The notes below the pieces were generated by a model. The model searched no databases and was not told where the DNA came from. It saw only the letters and a list, made by a program, of their open reading frames with translations. From Rahnella bruchi (GTDB taxonomy: Bacteria > Pseudomonadota > Gammaproteobacteria > Enterobacterales > Enterobacteriaceae), in assembly GCF_003614975.1 (NCBI RefSeq), contig NZ_QZWI01000001.1, positions 248,001-312,000 on the forward strand: a stretch of 64,000 nt of DNA. Direction: 5' to 3'. This document shows positions 19,153 to 26,744 of the stretch, piece by piece. The stretch's first letter is position 1. Each line of letters starts with the position of its first letter. The position numbers were made by a program, and so were the translations under genes.

Positions 19153-20592
19153 TTAACTTTTTATGTCCAGCATAGACAGAGGAAAGTTAGATATTATTTT
19201 ATTTTCTTCGCAATAAAATGCTTGGTAAAACCTAAATTCATTAACTCCATTTTCTTGGCACTTTTCTTTGATTATCTCTATGATTTTTAATTTATCATCA
19301 AGCTTCGTTTTTATTCCAAAAATGATACCTTTCAGCGATGAGAAATCATACTTTCTTGCTCTATCACTTGGATTATTATAGTTTACAGTCTCACCATTCC
19401 TCAAAATAATTCTGAATTCCTTCTCATACTTCCAGTCCTCAGATTTTTTAGTGATATCACGATAAAATCTTTTCCAATAATCATCTTGCCACCCATCAAT
19501 ATCATTAATGAGAGCCTCTGAGCAAATACTGGCAGCTCTGCTTATCGGGTCGATATACCAAGAGTAATTTAAATCGGGGATAGGCAAGCGGCCAATACTT
19601 CTAAAAAAATCGACCTCACTAAAACCGGGCTCATATTTAATTTCATGGAATTTATGCGGGACATCCCCACTTGTTTCTTTATAGGAATTCTGAGAGGCTG
19701 TAAATCCAGTTTTTGTATGCAATGTCAGACAAGAATTCTCATCTGCATGAAAAATCATGCAGACACCTTGATGATTATCTCCATAATTCCCCCAGACAGA
19801 AGAGTTTGTGGAAGACGTCATAAAACAAGCAGTATACCAATCAGGGTACATTAATTGCTCTAAAGAAGTGATATATCTGTCAGGGAAACTGAAAACAACC
19901 ATATATCTATTTTTTTTCTTGGCATCCATAATATTATTGTGAAAACCAGAAAGCGATAATTGTATCAACACACTTTTAGTGGCAGAGAAAAGAGTTTGTA
20001 TTTTTCTATCACCATTTTCACTTTTCAAATTACTTTCGACTTTCTCAATAAATCCCCTTTCAATTATGCCTCGAACTTCTTTTTCTGGATCGTCAACTCT
20101 TAAGCCTATAGGGGCATTCGCCAACTCATCATAATGCTTGCATACTATGTCTAATGCTAGGTGATGAATTGATGAAAGATAAATATTTAACTCATCCCTT
20201 TTAATATGAGTAGTCCGTGTGGCAATCTGGGATATTAGCTTAACTACAAATGCATTAGTGACAAACTCCGTAGTTATTGCACTTATTAAATCTTTATATT
20301 TATCTGTTGGCAAATCTTTAGAGCATCTAAAAACAGGTATATCAATATTTTTTATTTCTCTCGATTCTCCACTTACAATAAACTCCTGAAAAACGCTTTC
20401 AAGACACGAGATGTAATGTCTGAATAAATTAGTCCAAATAATCACATCTCCATCCCAAAATAAATTCCTGTAGCCCTCCATTGGATCATTTAAAGCCTCG
20501 GGTGGTGAGAAGTAGATGGTTTGAGATTCCAACTCTTTATGGACACCTAGGAGGCTATCAATCTTTCTAAATCGATAATAAATTTCACTCAT
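19153..20592 (-). CDS. DUF2971-family protein, prophage cargo
   Basis: A 479-residue protein with the hallmarks of DUF2971: an N-terminal YRFRKID, IYFSPPEALNDPMEGY near residue 30, VWGNYGDNHQGVCMIFH in the middle and WKYEKEFRIILR toward the end. It is longer than usual (about 250-350), because of an extra segment between the first two motifs. No transmembrane segment or known catalytic motif is seen. The gene is strongly AT-rich and lies alone between attL and the repressor, where P2 and 186 keep int. That position and composition suggest an accessory (moron) gene, possibly for anti-phage defence; no function is established. Confidence 0.8.
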   Translation of the reverse strand: MSEIYYRFRKIDSLLGVHKELESQTIYFSPPEALNDPMEGYRNLFWDGDVIIWTNLFRHYISCLESVFQEFIVSGESREIKNIDIPVFRCSKDLPTDKYKDLISAITTEFVTNAFVVKLISQIATRTTHIKRDELNIYLSSIHHLALDIVCKHYDELANAPIGLRVDDPEKEVRGIIERGFIEKVESNLKSENGDRKIQTLFSATKSVLIQLSLSGFHNNIMDAKKKNRYMVVFSFPDRYITSLEQLMYPDWYTACFMTSSTNSSVWGNYGDNHQGVCMIFHADENSCLTLHTKTGFTASQNSYKETSGDVPHKFHEIKYEPGFSEVDFFRSIGRLPIPDLNYSWYIDPISRAASICSEALINDIDGWQDDYWKRFYRDITKKSEDWKYEKEFRIILRNGETVNYNNPSDRARKYDFSSLKGIIFGIKTKLDDKLKIIEIIKEKCQENGVNEFRFYQAFYCEENKIISNFPLSMLDIKS

Positions 20593-20699
20593 TTAATTTT
20601 CCTTTTAAGCCATGAATATTATATTAAATAATGCTTATCATAAAAAAACCGTAACAAATTCATCTAAATAAAAATACACAAAGTGAATTCCCCACATTT

Positions 20700-21569
20700 T
20701 TAGATGGAATTTTTCAATATAACGACCACTAATCCCTTAGCGATAACATCATTAGCGGAACATTCAAATTCACCATCATGTCCAGTGATGCGCAATTTAT
20801 TCCCTGGCCTACGGGATACTGTATATACATCCAACACCCCATCAATATTTAGCAGCCATGATCCATTTGATATTTCGTTAACATCCATTTCTATCAGCCA
20901 TGCTGATTTTCCACTACGAACATAATTCAGGTTTTTGAAATTGACCCCCTCGGGGACAAATGACTCATCGATGTAGCAAAAACCGTCATCATCAAGCTTG
21001 CCTGCCAGAAGTATTTTTTTAGCGATCGTAGGTATTGCTGAGGTTACATGTTCTTCCTGCGATTCAGTACTAATCTCACCTGTAGCTAACCATCCAAGTG
21101 AAACTCCCGTGTCTAATGCGCAGGCAATAACTACATCACCAGGGAAATATTCTCGGCGAACCCATGTGCTTATAGTTCCCGTTGATATACCGAGATATTC
21201 ACTTAATTCCTTTTGAGTAGCAAACCCGTATGCGCTCATGACTCTTTGAAGGACTGCTTTCCCACCAGTTGAAAGCATCTTATCAATAAGGGCTTTACCT
21301 TGCTCAGATCGTGAGCGAAAACTTTTAAAAGCCATACGCTCAATATTTGCATTTGCAAATTCCCCCGTAACTAACCAGCGAAGATCTGAACCAGTATCTA
21401 AAGCACATTTGATGATTGGGTTACCAGGAACACTGCCACGCTGAAGCCAGCCACTTATGTTATTAGCAGGTATGGCAAGCGCCTCGGCTAAACTTTTTTG
21501 AGAACTAACTCCATAAGCCGACATCAATCTGTTCAGGATTTCCTGACTATCCATTTTTTCGCCAATCAT
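20700..21569 (-). CDS. cI: 186-type CI repressor with tandem HTH domains
   Basis: Lysogeny repressor. It carries two CI-type N-terminal HTH domains, residues 12-70 and 107-165, which align without gaps over 59 positions with 32 identities by eye (LNRLMSAYG.../LQRVMSAYG..., both ending in CALDTG...WL-TGE). A single 186-like C-terminal oligomerisation domain follows (ISNGSWLLNIDG, RPGNKLRITG, FECSANDVIAKG). P2 C and 186 CI have one HTH each. No RecA-cleavage Ala-Gly/Ser-Lys site is evident, in keeping with 186, where an antirepressor is used. Start is uncertain: ATG 21569 has a weak GGTG upstream; ATG 21554 is possible. Confidence 0.9.
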   Translation of the reverse strand: MIGEKMDSQEILNRLMSAYGVSSQKSLAEALAIPANNISGWLQRGSVPGNPIIKCALDTGSDLRWLVTGEFANANIERMAFKSFRSRSEQGKALIDKMLSTGGKAVLQRVMSAYGFATQKELSEYLGISTGTISTWVRREYFPGDVVIACALDTGVSLGWLATGEISTESQEEHVTSAIPTIAKKILLAGKLDDDGFCYIDESFVPEGVNFKNLNYVRSGKSAWLIEMDVNEISNGSWLLNIDGVLDVYTVSRRPGNKLRITGHDGEFECSANDVIAKGLVVVILKNSI

Positions 21570-21604
21570 AAAAAGCACCGAAGTGATAAAAAAACATTTA
21601 CCAA

Positions 21605-21618
21605 ATCGTTTTTACGAT
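21605..21618. promoter_or_regulatory. Candidate operator between cI and cox
   Basis: A perfect 5-bp inverted repeat (ATCGT-TTTT-ACGAT) lies in the 114-bp gap between the divergent repressor and cox-like genes, where the lytic and lysogenic promoters must be. It is the clearest dyad there. Assignment to CI or Cox is not possible by eye. Confidence 0.4.
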
Positions 21619-21683
21619 CTAAAGTGACAACACACCACATGTTACACAGTAGAACTCAAACGACAGAAAGGAGATTTTGCGTT

Positions 21684-22100
21684 ATGTCACCTCAGAATGC
21701 AATTCAAGTACCCTCTGATAAGACGACCGTTTCTAAGGAACTGTTAAACTCTGTTGTATCCCAGCTGCTACCGGCCTTGGAGTCAGCCCTCTCGGCAACA
21801 ATTGTGAACTCAATAAGTTTGCAACTGACCACACTCGCTAACTCCCCGACAATCTCTAAAAAAGATTTTGCTGCAATTAACGGCATCAGCTCCGCAGTCC
21901 TGGAAAAATGGATCGCGAATGGCGTAGTCCTCCTTGCACCAACTCCTTCAACCACAATCACCCAGCAGCGCAAAAACCGCAAAACAGGTCAAATGCAAAC
22001 TGTAGTTATGGAACGTCATGGAAATGCCCTGATCAATCTTGAGGCCTGGCGTGAGAAAAACCGTCAGCAAGCCATCAAGTGCCGCTACATAAATCGTTGA
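21684..22100 (+). CDS. cox: Cox/Apl-like excisionase and transcription regulator
   Basis: First rightward gene opposite the repressor, the place of P2 cox and 186 apl. The 138-residue product has an N-terminal helical extension (about 60 residues), then a winged-helix-like block 'ISKKDFAAINGISSAVLEKWIANGVV' and a C-terminal 'NALINLEAWREKNRQQA', typical of Cox proteins that bind phage DNA, repress the lysogenic promoter and direct excision. The ATG at 21684 is chosen because AAGGAGA precedes it by 9 bp; a longer frame upstream lacks a ribosome site. The N-terminal extension is longer than in P2 Cox (91 residues). Confidence 0.7.
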   Translation: MSPQNAIQVPSDKTTVSKELLNSVVSQLLPALESALSATIVNSISLQLTTLANSPTISKKDFAAINGISSAVLEKWIANGVVLLAPTPSTTITQQRKNRKTGQMQTVVMERHGNALINLEAWREKNRQQAIKCRYINR

Positions 22101-22131
22101 GTCAGATTATTCAAACTAGCAGGGACTAACA

Positions 22132-22638
22132 ATGTTTGATTATCGCGTTTCCAAACACGCTCACTTTGACGATGCATGTAAGGCATTTGTGAATCGTCAT
22201 AACCTTACTGAACTTGCCGCGCTAATGGGAACTAAACCCCAAATCCTGCGCAATAAGTTCAACCCTGAACAACCTCATAAACTTACCTGTGAGGAAGTTC
22301 TTTTAATCACTGACCTGACTGAGGACGCTACCCTTCTCGATGGCATGCTGGCACAGATAAATTGCCTGCCGTCTGTTCCGGTCAATGAGATTGCTACTTC
22401 TAATCTTTCAACCTACGCACTACAGGCAACTGCCGCCGTAGGTTCTATTGCAGCTGATGCAGTGAAAGGTGGTACGGTCAGTTCTCAGCGTCGTATGTCC
22501 TTACTCGAAGGTGTTAATGCCGGTATTCGCCATCTGTCATTGATCGGTTTAGTTGTTCAAGGCCGAGTACAGGCATCCCCTGCCCTGGCATCTGCAGTTG
22601 GTGCTATTGCAAGCGTCACGACAAATGGGCTGATGTGA
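22132..22638 (+). CDS. cII: 186-type CII regulator
   Basis: A 168-residue transcription regulator of the phage 186 CII (CP76) family, which activates a promoter needed to establish lysogeny. Features are an N-terminal HTH (TELAALMGTKPQILRNKFNPEQPHKLTCEEVLLITDLT, about residues 24-60; the family's most conserved part) and a helical C-terminal half. It follows cox by 31 bp in the early operon. Confidence 0.88.
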   Translation: MFDYRVSKHAHFDDACKAFVNRHNLTELAALMGTKPQILRNKFNPEQPHKLTCEEVLLITDLTEDATLLDGMLAQINCLPSVPVNEIATSNLSTYALQATAAVGSIAADAVKGGTVSSQRRMSLLEGVNAGIRHLSLIGLVVQGRVQASPALASAVGAIASVTTNGLM

Positions 22639-22640
22639 AT

Positions 22641-22811
22641 ATGGCTGTTTCTATTGCTCCATTTTTAAAACAGCAAAGTCCTTCTCGCCATTTCGGCCAT
22701 GGTTGCATCGAATTGCCAGGTGGAAAGCGTTGGAACCCTTCAATGTCACAAACCACTGCCCCGCAGGCCGTGAGAAATTCAAAACCGCTTTTAAAGCGTC
22801 TGTTTAGTTGA
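22641..22811 (+). CDS. fil: Fil-like small early protein
   Basis: A 56-residue protein that begins 3 bp after the cII stop. It carries 'QSPSRHFGHGCIELPGGKRWNP', whose HFGHG...LPGGKRW core matches the pattern of short P2/186 early proteins annotated as the filamentation protein Fil family (DUF2724). In 186 Fil blocks host cell division when over-made. The position right after cII is the same as in 186. Too short for a strong family call. Confidence 0.6.
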   Translation: MAVSIAPFLKQQSPSRHFGHGCIELPGGKRWNPSMSQTTAPQAVRNSKPLLKRLFS

Positions 22812-22818
22812 GGTGATT

Positions 22819-23121
22819 ATGTCTTTAGTGAATGAAGAACATATTCAAATAGGCAAAAAACATCTTTCCAGAATTAAAGAGATGTTTGATTTCAGAAAGA
22901 ATGTAGCACAGGAAACATTTGATACTCAGCCGCTGCATATGCGTAGAACAATCTGTTTTCATGCTGGCTTATCTCGTCGCCATCTTGAGATGAAGTTTTC
23001 TGAATTAACACCGACGGAAAGGCATCATGTAATTGCGGCGCTAAATTCTTTGCTTGGTTTAACTGAATCACTGCCGAAATTTATCAGTGAAGATGACTGC
23101 AAGATAAACATTAAACACTAA
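22819..23121 (+). CDS. Early phage protein of unknown function
   Basis: A 100-residue soluble, mostly helical protein. The ATG at 22819 is used, with GAGGTGATT upstream; a GTG two codons earlier is possible. It contains a conserved-looking 'HMRRTICFHAGL...FSELTPTERHHVIAALNSLLGL'. It lies where 186 has dhr (an inhibitor of host replication), but I see no sequence support for that name. Confidence 0.7.
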   Translation: MSLVNEEHIQIGKKHLSRIKEMFDFRKNVAQETFDTQPLHMRRTICFHAGLSRRHLEMKFSELTPTERHHVIAALNSLLGLTESLPKFISEDDCKINIKH

Positions 23122-23186
23122 TCCGAATCCAAATTAACTGGCGTCAACCCGCCGGGCATTCTTTTGCCCAAAACAGGAGTTCTTAT

Positions 23187-23465
23187 ATGAAAAATATGAT
23201 TGATAACACCCCTCGGAATATTGTTGGTTTGCCAGTTATGGGCATTGATTTAGCTTCGCCAGAACGCGATTACACCTCTGTTCCTGATTTATCGTTGATG
23301 CTGGACACTGCTCGTAATGAAGAACGCGCCAATCGAGCGGTGGTATTTGCCGGCCGCCTGGAAGCGATTGCCAGTTTTATCCTCAAACGTGAAATGACAG
23401 GGATTGAAGCTGCAGAAGCACTACGCATTGAAGCTAACCGAATCCAAAGTGAAGCGGAGGCGTAA
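23187..23465 (+). CDS. DUF2732-family phage protein
   Basis: A 92-residue helical protein. The C-terminal two thirds follow the DUF2732 pattern: 'LSLMLDTARNEERANRAVVFAGRLEAIA' then MTGIEAAEALRIEANRI. Members are found in P2-like early operons just before the TraR/DksA-like gene, as here. Function is unknown. GTTCTTATATG precedes the start with AGGAG nearby. Confidence 0.75.
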   Translation: MKNMIDNTPRNIVGLPVMGIDLASPERDYTSVPDLSLMLDTARNEERANRAVVFAGRLEAIASFILKREMTGIEAAEALRIEANRIQSEAEA

Positions 23466-23467
23466 CT

Positions 23468-23692
23468 ATGGCTGATGTAATTGACACCGCCCAGGAGCGC
23501 GCTGATCTCGTCCTTTCCGCCCAAATCCAAGCCGCACGCGCAACTGTTGCAGGCGTTTCCGCAATGTTCTGCATCGAGTGTAATCGTCCGATACCAGAGG
23601 AACGCCGTGCAGCTCTGCCAGGTGTTGAGCTTTGTGTCTACTGCAAAGAACTCGCCGAGTTGAACGCCAGACATTACAGAGGAAACAAGTGA
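23468..23692 (+). CDS. TraR/DksA-type zinc finger protein (P2 Orf82-like)
   Basis: A 74-residue protein with a four-cysteine zinc finger, C-x2-C (CIEC) and C-x2-C (CVYC), separated by 17 residues and the 'RPIPEERRAALPGVELC' segment typical of TraR/DksA short forms. Such proteins bind the RNA polymerase secondary channel and mimic ppGpp-DksA. It starts 2 bp after the DUF2732 gene. Confidence 0.9.
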   Translation: MADVIDTAQERADLVLSAQIQAARATVAGVSAMFCIECNRPIPEERRAALPGVELCVYCKELAELNARHYRGNK

Positions 23693-23772
23693 TCGTTTTC
23701 TCAGTGGCATTACTCATCTTGGCCGGTATTAACGCTGGCTATCTGGTCATTGATATCAAAGACGGTATGTAA
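23689..23772 (+). CDS. Tiny membrane peptide upstream of gene A
   Basis: A 27-codon frame with a GTG start overlapping the previous stop (GTGA) and a stop overlapping the ATG of gene A (TAATG). The peptide is one hydrophobic segment (VALLILAGINAGYLVI) with a charged tail (DIKDG). Tight overlap on both sides argues that it is translated, at least for coupling gene A. No named homologue is recognised. Confidence 0.5.
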   Translation: MIVFSVALLILAGINAGYLVIDIKDGM

Positions 23773-26021
23773 TGCAGACCAGCCGTTTTACCCCTCTGAT
23801 TAAAACGCCCGAAGTCTGGGCGTTTCCCTGGAATAAACCACGCCAGGCCATTTCTGGCCTCGAAAGACCGCTTACCCGTGATGAATACAATCAGGGGCAA
23901 GCCGTTTTAATCAGAGTAAAAGCCCTCTCTACCGACCTGCGGGAAATTTTCACAGGTCGCCATGCGTATCTGCTGAAAACTCAGGGCATTCACGCCGCCA
24001 ATAAATACCTGGTTTATACCCTTGCTCGCAGCATCCTTCCCCGCGTCGAGGCGGTTAATGCGGGTCACGCAATGAATGTCAAAGCCTCCATGAAATTCAT
24101 GTCTGAGGCAGACACCTATCACCGGCTGCCGAGCATGAGCGATAAACCCTTGCGCCGGTTCGCCAAGGACATCGCCGGACAACTGAAAGAAATCTATGAA
24201 GACCGTTGTGATCAGCTGCTTGCTCAATACAACGGGGATAATTCGATTCTTTTTGAGGCTGATACCCAGTGCGAGCTGTACAGCGAAATCGCAGGTATGG
24301 CACAGGCTTTCAATGTCACGCCGATGTACTGGACAAGGTATTGCAAAGGGAAGCTGGATACCGTTTCCGCTATCGCCTCCATGTCGCGCCAGGTTAATCC
24401 GGACTGGTGGTTACGCCAGTTGAAAGGCCAGCGCACCCGCTGGCGTGAATCTTTGCTGATCGCCATCGGCAAAGTAAACCGCGACGCCTCTCCCTATGCC
24501 AGTAAGCAGGCTATCCGTGAAGTACGTGCGCGCCGCCTGTCTAATCTCGACTACCTGAAAAGCTGCGATCTGGAGAACATCGAAACCGGCGAGCGTTTCA
24601 GTCTGATCGACAAAGTGATGGCGAGTATTTCAAACCCTGAAATCCGCCGCATGGAGTTAATGAGCACGATCGCCGGCACCGAAAAATATGCCGCTGCAAA
24701 TGGCGACGTCGGGATGTTCCTGACCATCACCACGCCTTCCAAATATCACCCGACCCGCATGGTGGGTAAGGGCGATAAAAAGCGTGTTCAGCGAAATCAC
24801 GCCTGGGACAAAGAAGCCTATACCCCGAAAGATGCGCAGCGTTATCTGTGCGGGATCTGGAGTAAAATGCGCACCGCGTTCAAGGATAGCGGTCTGTCTG
24901 TTTATGGGATGCGCGTTGTTGAGCCTCACCACGACGCGACTCCGCACTGGCACATGATGTTATTCACAAAGCCCGCCATGCGTCAGCGGGTGATCGATAT
25001 CATGCGCAAATACGCCATGAAAGAAGACGGTGACGAACGCGGCGCAGCTAAAAACCGCTTTGACTGTAAGCACCTGAACCGTGGCGGCGCGGCTGGCTAC
25101 ATCGCCAAATACATTGCAAAGAACATCGACGGTTACGCACTGGAAGGCGAGCGCGACCACGAAACAGGCGAGTTGCTGACAGACTCCGCTGCTGCTGTTA
25201 CTGCCTGGGCTGCTACCTGGCGTATACCTCAGTTCCATCCTATCGGCCTGCCTACCATGGGTTCATACCGTGAGTGCCGCCGCATCCGTTCCATCAGTCT
25301 GACTGAAACCTTTGACGAAGAAGTGGAAGCCGTCCGCGCTGCTGCTGATGCCGGTGATTTCATGGCGTACATGTCAGCCCAGGGCGGCGCAAATGTTCCA
25401 CGCGATGATCAAACTGTGCGTGTAGCCCGCCGCGTTGCTGATGAGCTGAACGCATACGATGAGGAAGTGAAAAAGGTTGTGGGCATTTTCGCGCCTCACC
25501 TCGGCGACTCCCGCGTTTATGAAACCCGTACAACACAATGGCGCATCGTTTCTTCCGCCGTTGACGTTGAGGTTTTGACCTTAAAAAGCGCCTCCGGCGC
25601 GCCTCGGAGTCCTGTCAATAACTGTGGGTTAGGTGGAAAGAAACAGGCTGCAAATAGGCGCGATAGCAAGGCTGGGAGCGACCTTACAACGTCTAATTCT
25701 GACAAACTGCGAGTTATTGACTGGACAGACACTGCCGCTGTGAGGGCGATTGTGGCGCGTATACGTGAAGAAACGCCGAAGGTGAGTAAATCACAGCGAA
25801 GTTTTGACCCGACTAAAGGCCGTGATGTTGCCCCATCGGCAAGATTGACGCCTGAAGAACGGGCGCGATTGCCTCAGATTGAACAGGAATTGCTTAAACA
25901 CGATATCAAAGCTCAAAGATGGGAGCTGGAAGCATTAACCCGGGGAGCCAAAATCAGTTTTGGTGATGTTGTGATCCATCATCCCCCTCTTATGGACTGG
26001 CAGGAATTTTATGACGACTAA
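23772..26021 (+). CDS. A: Replication initiation endonuclease gpA
   Basis: Site-specific nicking enzyme that starts rolling-circle replication of P2-like phages. The 749 residues include the HUH metal motif (PHHDATPHWHMMLF) and the paired catalytic tyrosines in YIAKYIAKN, at residues 443 and 447 (P2: 450 and 454). The C-terminal third is less conserved and lower in GC. Length is close to P2 gpA (761). It ends the early operon. Confidence 0.95.
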   Translation: MQTSRFTPLIKTPEVWAFPWNKPRQAISGLERPLTRDEYNQGQAVLIRVKALSTDLREIFTGRHAYLLKTQGIHAANKYLVYTLARSILPRVEAVNAGHAMNVKASMKFMSEADTYHRLPSMSDKPLRRFAKDIAGQLKEIYEDRCDQLLAQYNGDNSILFEADTQCELYSEIAGMAQAFNVTPMYWTRYCKGKLDTVSAIASMSRQVNPDWWLRQLKGQRTRWRESLLIAIGKVNRDASPYASKQAIREVRARRLSNLDYLKSCDLENIETGERFSLIDKVMASISNPEIRRMELMSTIAGTEKYAAANGDVGMFLTITTPSKYHPTRMVGKGDKKRVQRNHAWDKEAYTPKDAQRYLCGIWSKMRTAFKDSGLSVYGMRVVEPHHDATPHWHMMLFTKPAMRQRVIDIMRKYAMKEDGDERGAAKNRFDCKHLNRGGAAGYIAKYIAKNIDGYALEGERDHETGELLTDSAAAVTAWAATWRIPQFHPIGLPTMGSYRECRRIRSISLTETFDEEVEAVRAAADAGDFMAYMSAQGGANVPRDDQTVRVARRVADELNAYDEEVKKVVGIFAPHLGDSRVYETRTTQWRIVSSAVDVEVLTLKSASGAPRSPVNNCGLGGKKQAANRRDSKAGSDLTTSNSDKLRVIDWTDTAAVRAIVARIREETPKVSKSQRSFDPTKGRDVAPSARLTPEERARLPQIEQELLKHDIKAQRWELEALTRGAKISFGDVVIHHPPLMDWQEFYDD

Positions 26022-26104
26022 AACTGTTGAAACATTCATCTAAGCTATTGGTTAAAAAGTAACATTCAGTTTTTATTGGAATTTGTTAAGAAATGATAAT
26101 ATTA

Positions 26105-26124
26105 TACTGTATAAATAAACAGTG
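26105..26124. promoter_or_regulatory. LexA (SOS) box
   Basis: A perfect CTGT-N8-ACAG (CTGT at 26107-26110, ACAG at 26119-26122) with an AT-only spacer and the flanking T/A context of strong SOS boxes (TACTGT...ACAGTG). It lies 17 bp upstream of the next start codon. In 186 the promoter of the antirepressor gene tum, also downstream of A, is LexA-controlled. Confidence 0.88.
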
Positions 26125-26138
26125 CATTGGAGTGAGTA

Positions 26139-26330
26139 ATGGAATCCTCTCATGAGCTAAAGATGGCTTTGATAAAAATCCGGCTTATGGCTGACATCAC
26201 ACAGTCAGCCCAGTGCAGAAATGACGAATATGCGCTGGTGATGGAAATGATCTCTGACATGGCCGATAGCGTTCTGGATGAAGAAGACACGCCGTCAGTG
26301 CCATTCTCTGTTTACGACGATGAAGAATAG
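26139..26330 (+). CDS. Small SOS-controlled protein, candidate antirepressor
   Basis: A 63-residue acidic protein (ends VPFSVYDDEE) with a helical middle. ATG at 26139 follows GGAGTG. It lies directly behind a LexA box and just before cos, the same place as 186 tum. It shows no resemblance to DinI or to Tum that I can see, so an antirepressor role is inferred from position and control only. It could also be a general SOS-linked cargo protein. Confidence 0.7.
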   Translation: MESSHELKMALIKIRLMADITQSAQCRNDEYALVMEMISDMADSVLDEEDTPSVPFSVYDDEE

Positions 26331-26589
26331 CCAGGAACGCGGGCGATCTCACTTTGATAGCTCTGCATGCAGTGAGTGCATGATTTTGCATTGTGATCGC
26401 CCTGCTCTTTTCTCCCCGCGACACCAGTGCTGGCGTGGATCACAGTGGATCACGCAACTGCATCAAAAGCGACCTATAAAGCGGGCAGGCGTGGCGGGGA
26501 TAGCATTGCGCGCAGTTCGTAAAACATTCTGTGATGTTTCAAAAACACTCATCTACATACAGCTATCATTCACACCCAAGAAAAAATAA
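26320..26589 (+). CDS. Small protein whose frame crosses cos
   Basis: A possible 89-residue frame starting at ATG 26320 and overlapping the previous gene by 11 bp. It shows a cysteine cluster (CSECMILHC) and a basic 'HQKRPIKRAGVAGIALRA' encoded across the cos site. The C-terminal 20 residues lie beyond cos and look like random coding. It may be a real cos-spanning P2-family gene, but its coding status is uncertain. Confidence 0.45.
   Translation: MKNSQERGRSHFDSSACSECMILHCDRPALFSPRHQCWRGSQWITQLHQKRPIKRAGVAGIALRAVRKTFCDVSKTLIYIQLSFTPKKK
26488..26506. other. cos site (cohesive-end cleavage site)
   Basis: GGCGTGGCGGGGATAGCAT, 19 nt, differs at one position from the 186 cohesive end and at three from the P2 end as I remember them, and is followed by the GC-rich TGCGCGC expected downstream. 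It lies downstream of the SOS gene, as in P2 and 186. Packaging would cut here, so the virion genome would start with the methyltransferase cassette followed by Q. Confidence 0.88.
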
Positions 26590-26744
26590 GATATTGTTTT
26601 AAATGGGTTAGCACCCTGTAATTACACATCTTAAACTATGATTTGGTTTGGTTTCGGATCACATTGAGTTAAGATGCTTTTAGATAAATCTACTATAAAC
26701 AGTGCAGAAAAGATTAATATGGTTAACATTTTCGTAGGTCACCA

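Noticed and set aside
23189-23465. CRISPR-like or tandem repeats in the early region
   Set aside because: No regularly spaced repeats were found anywhere in the window.
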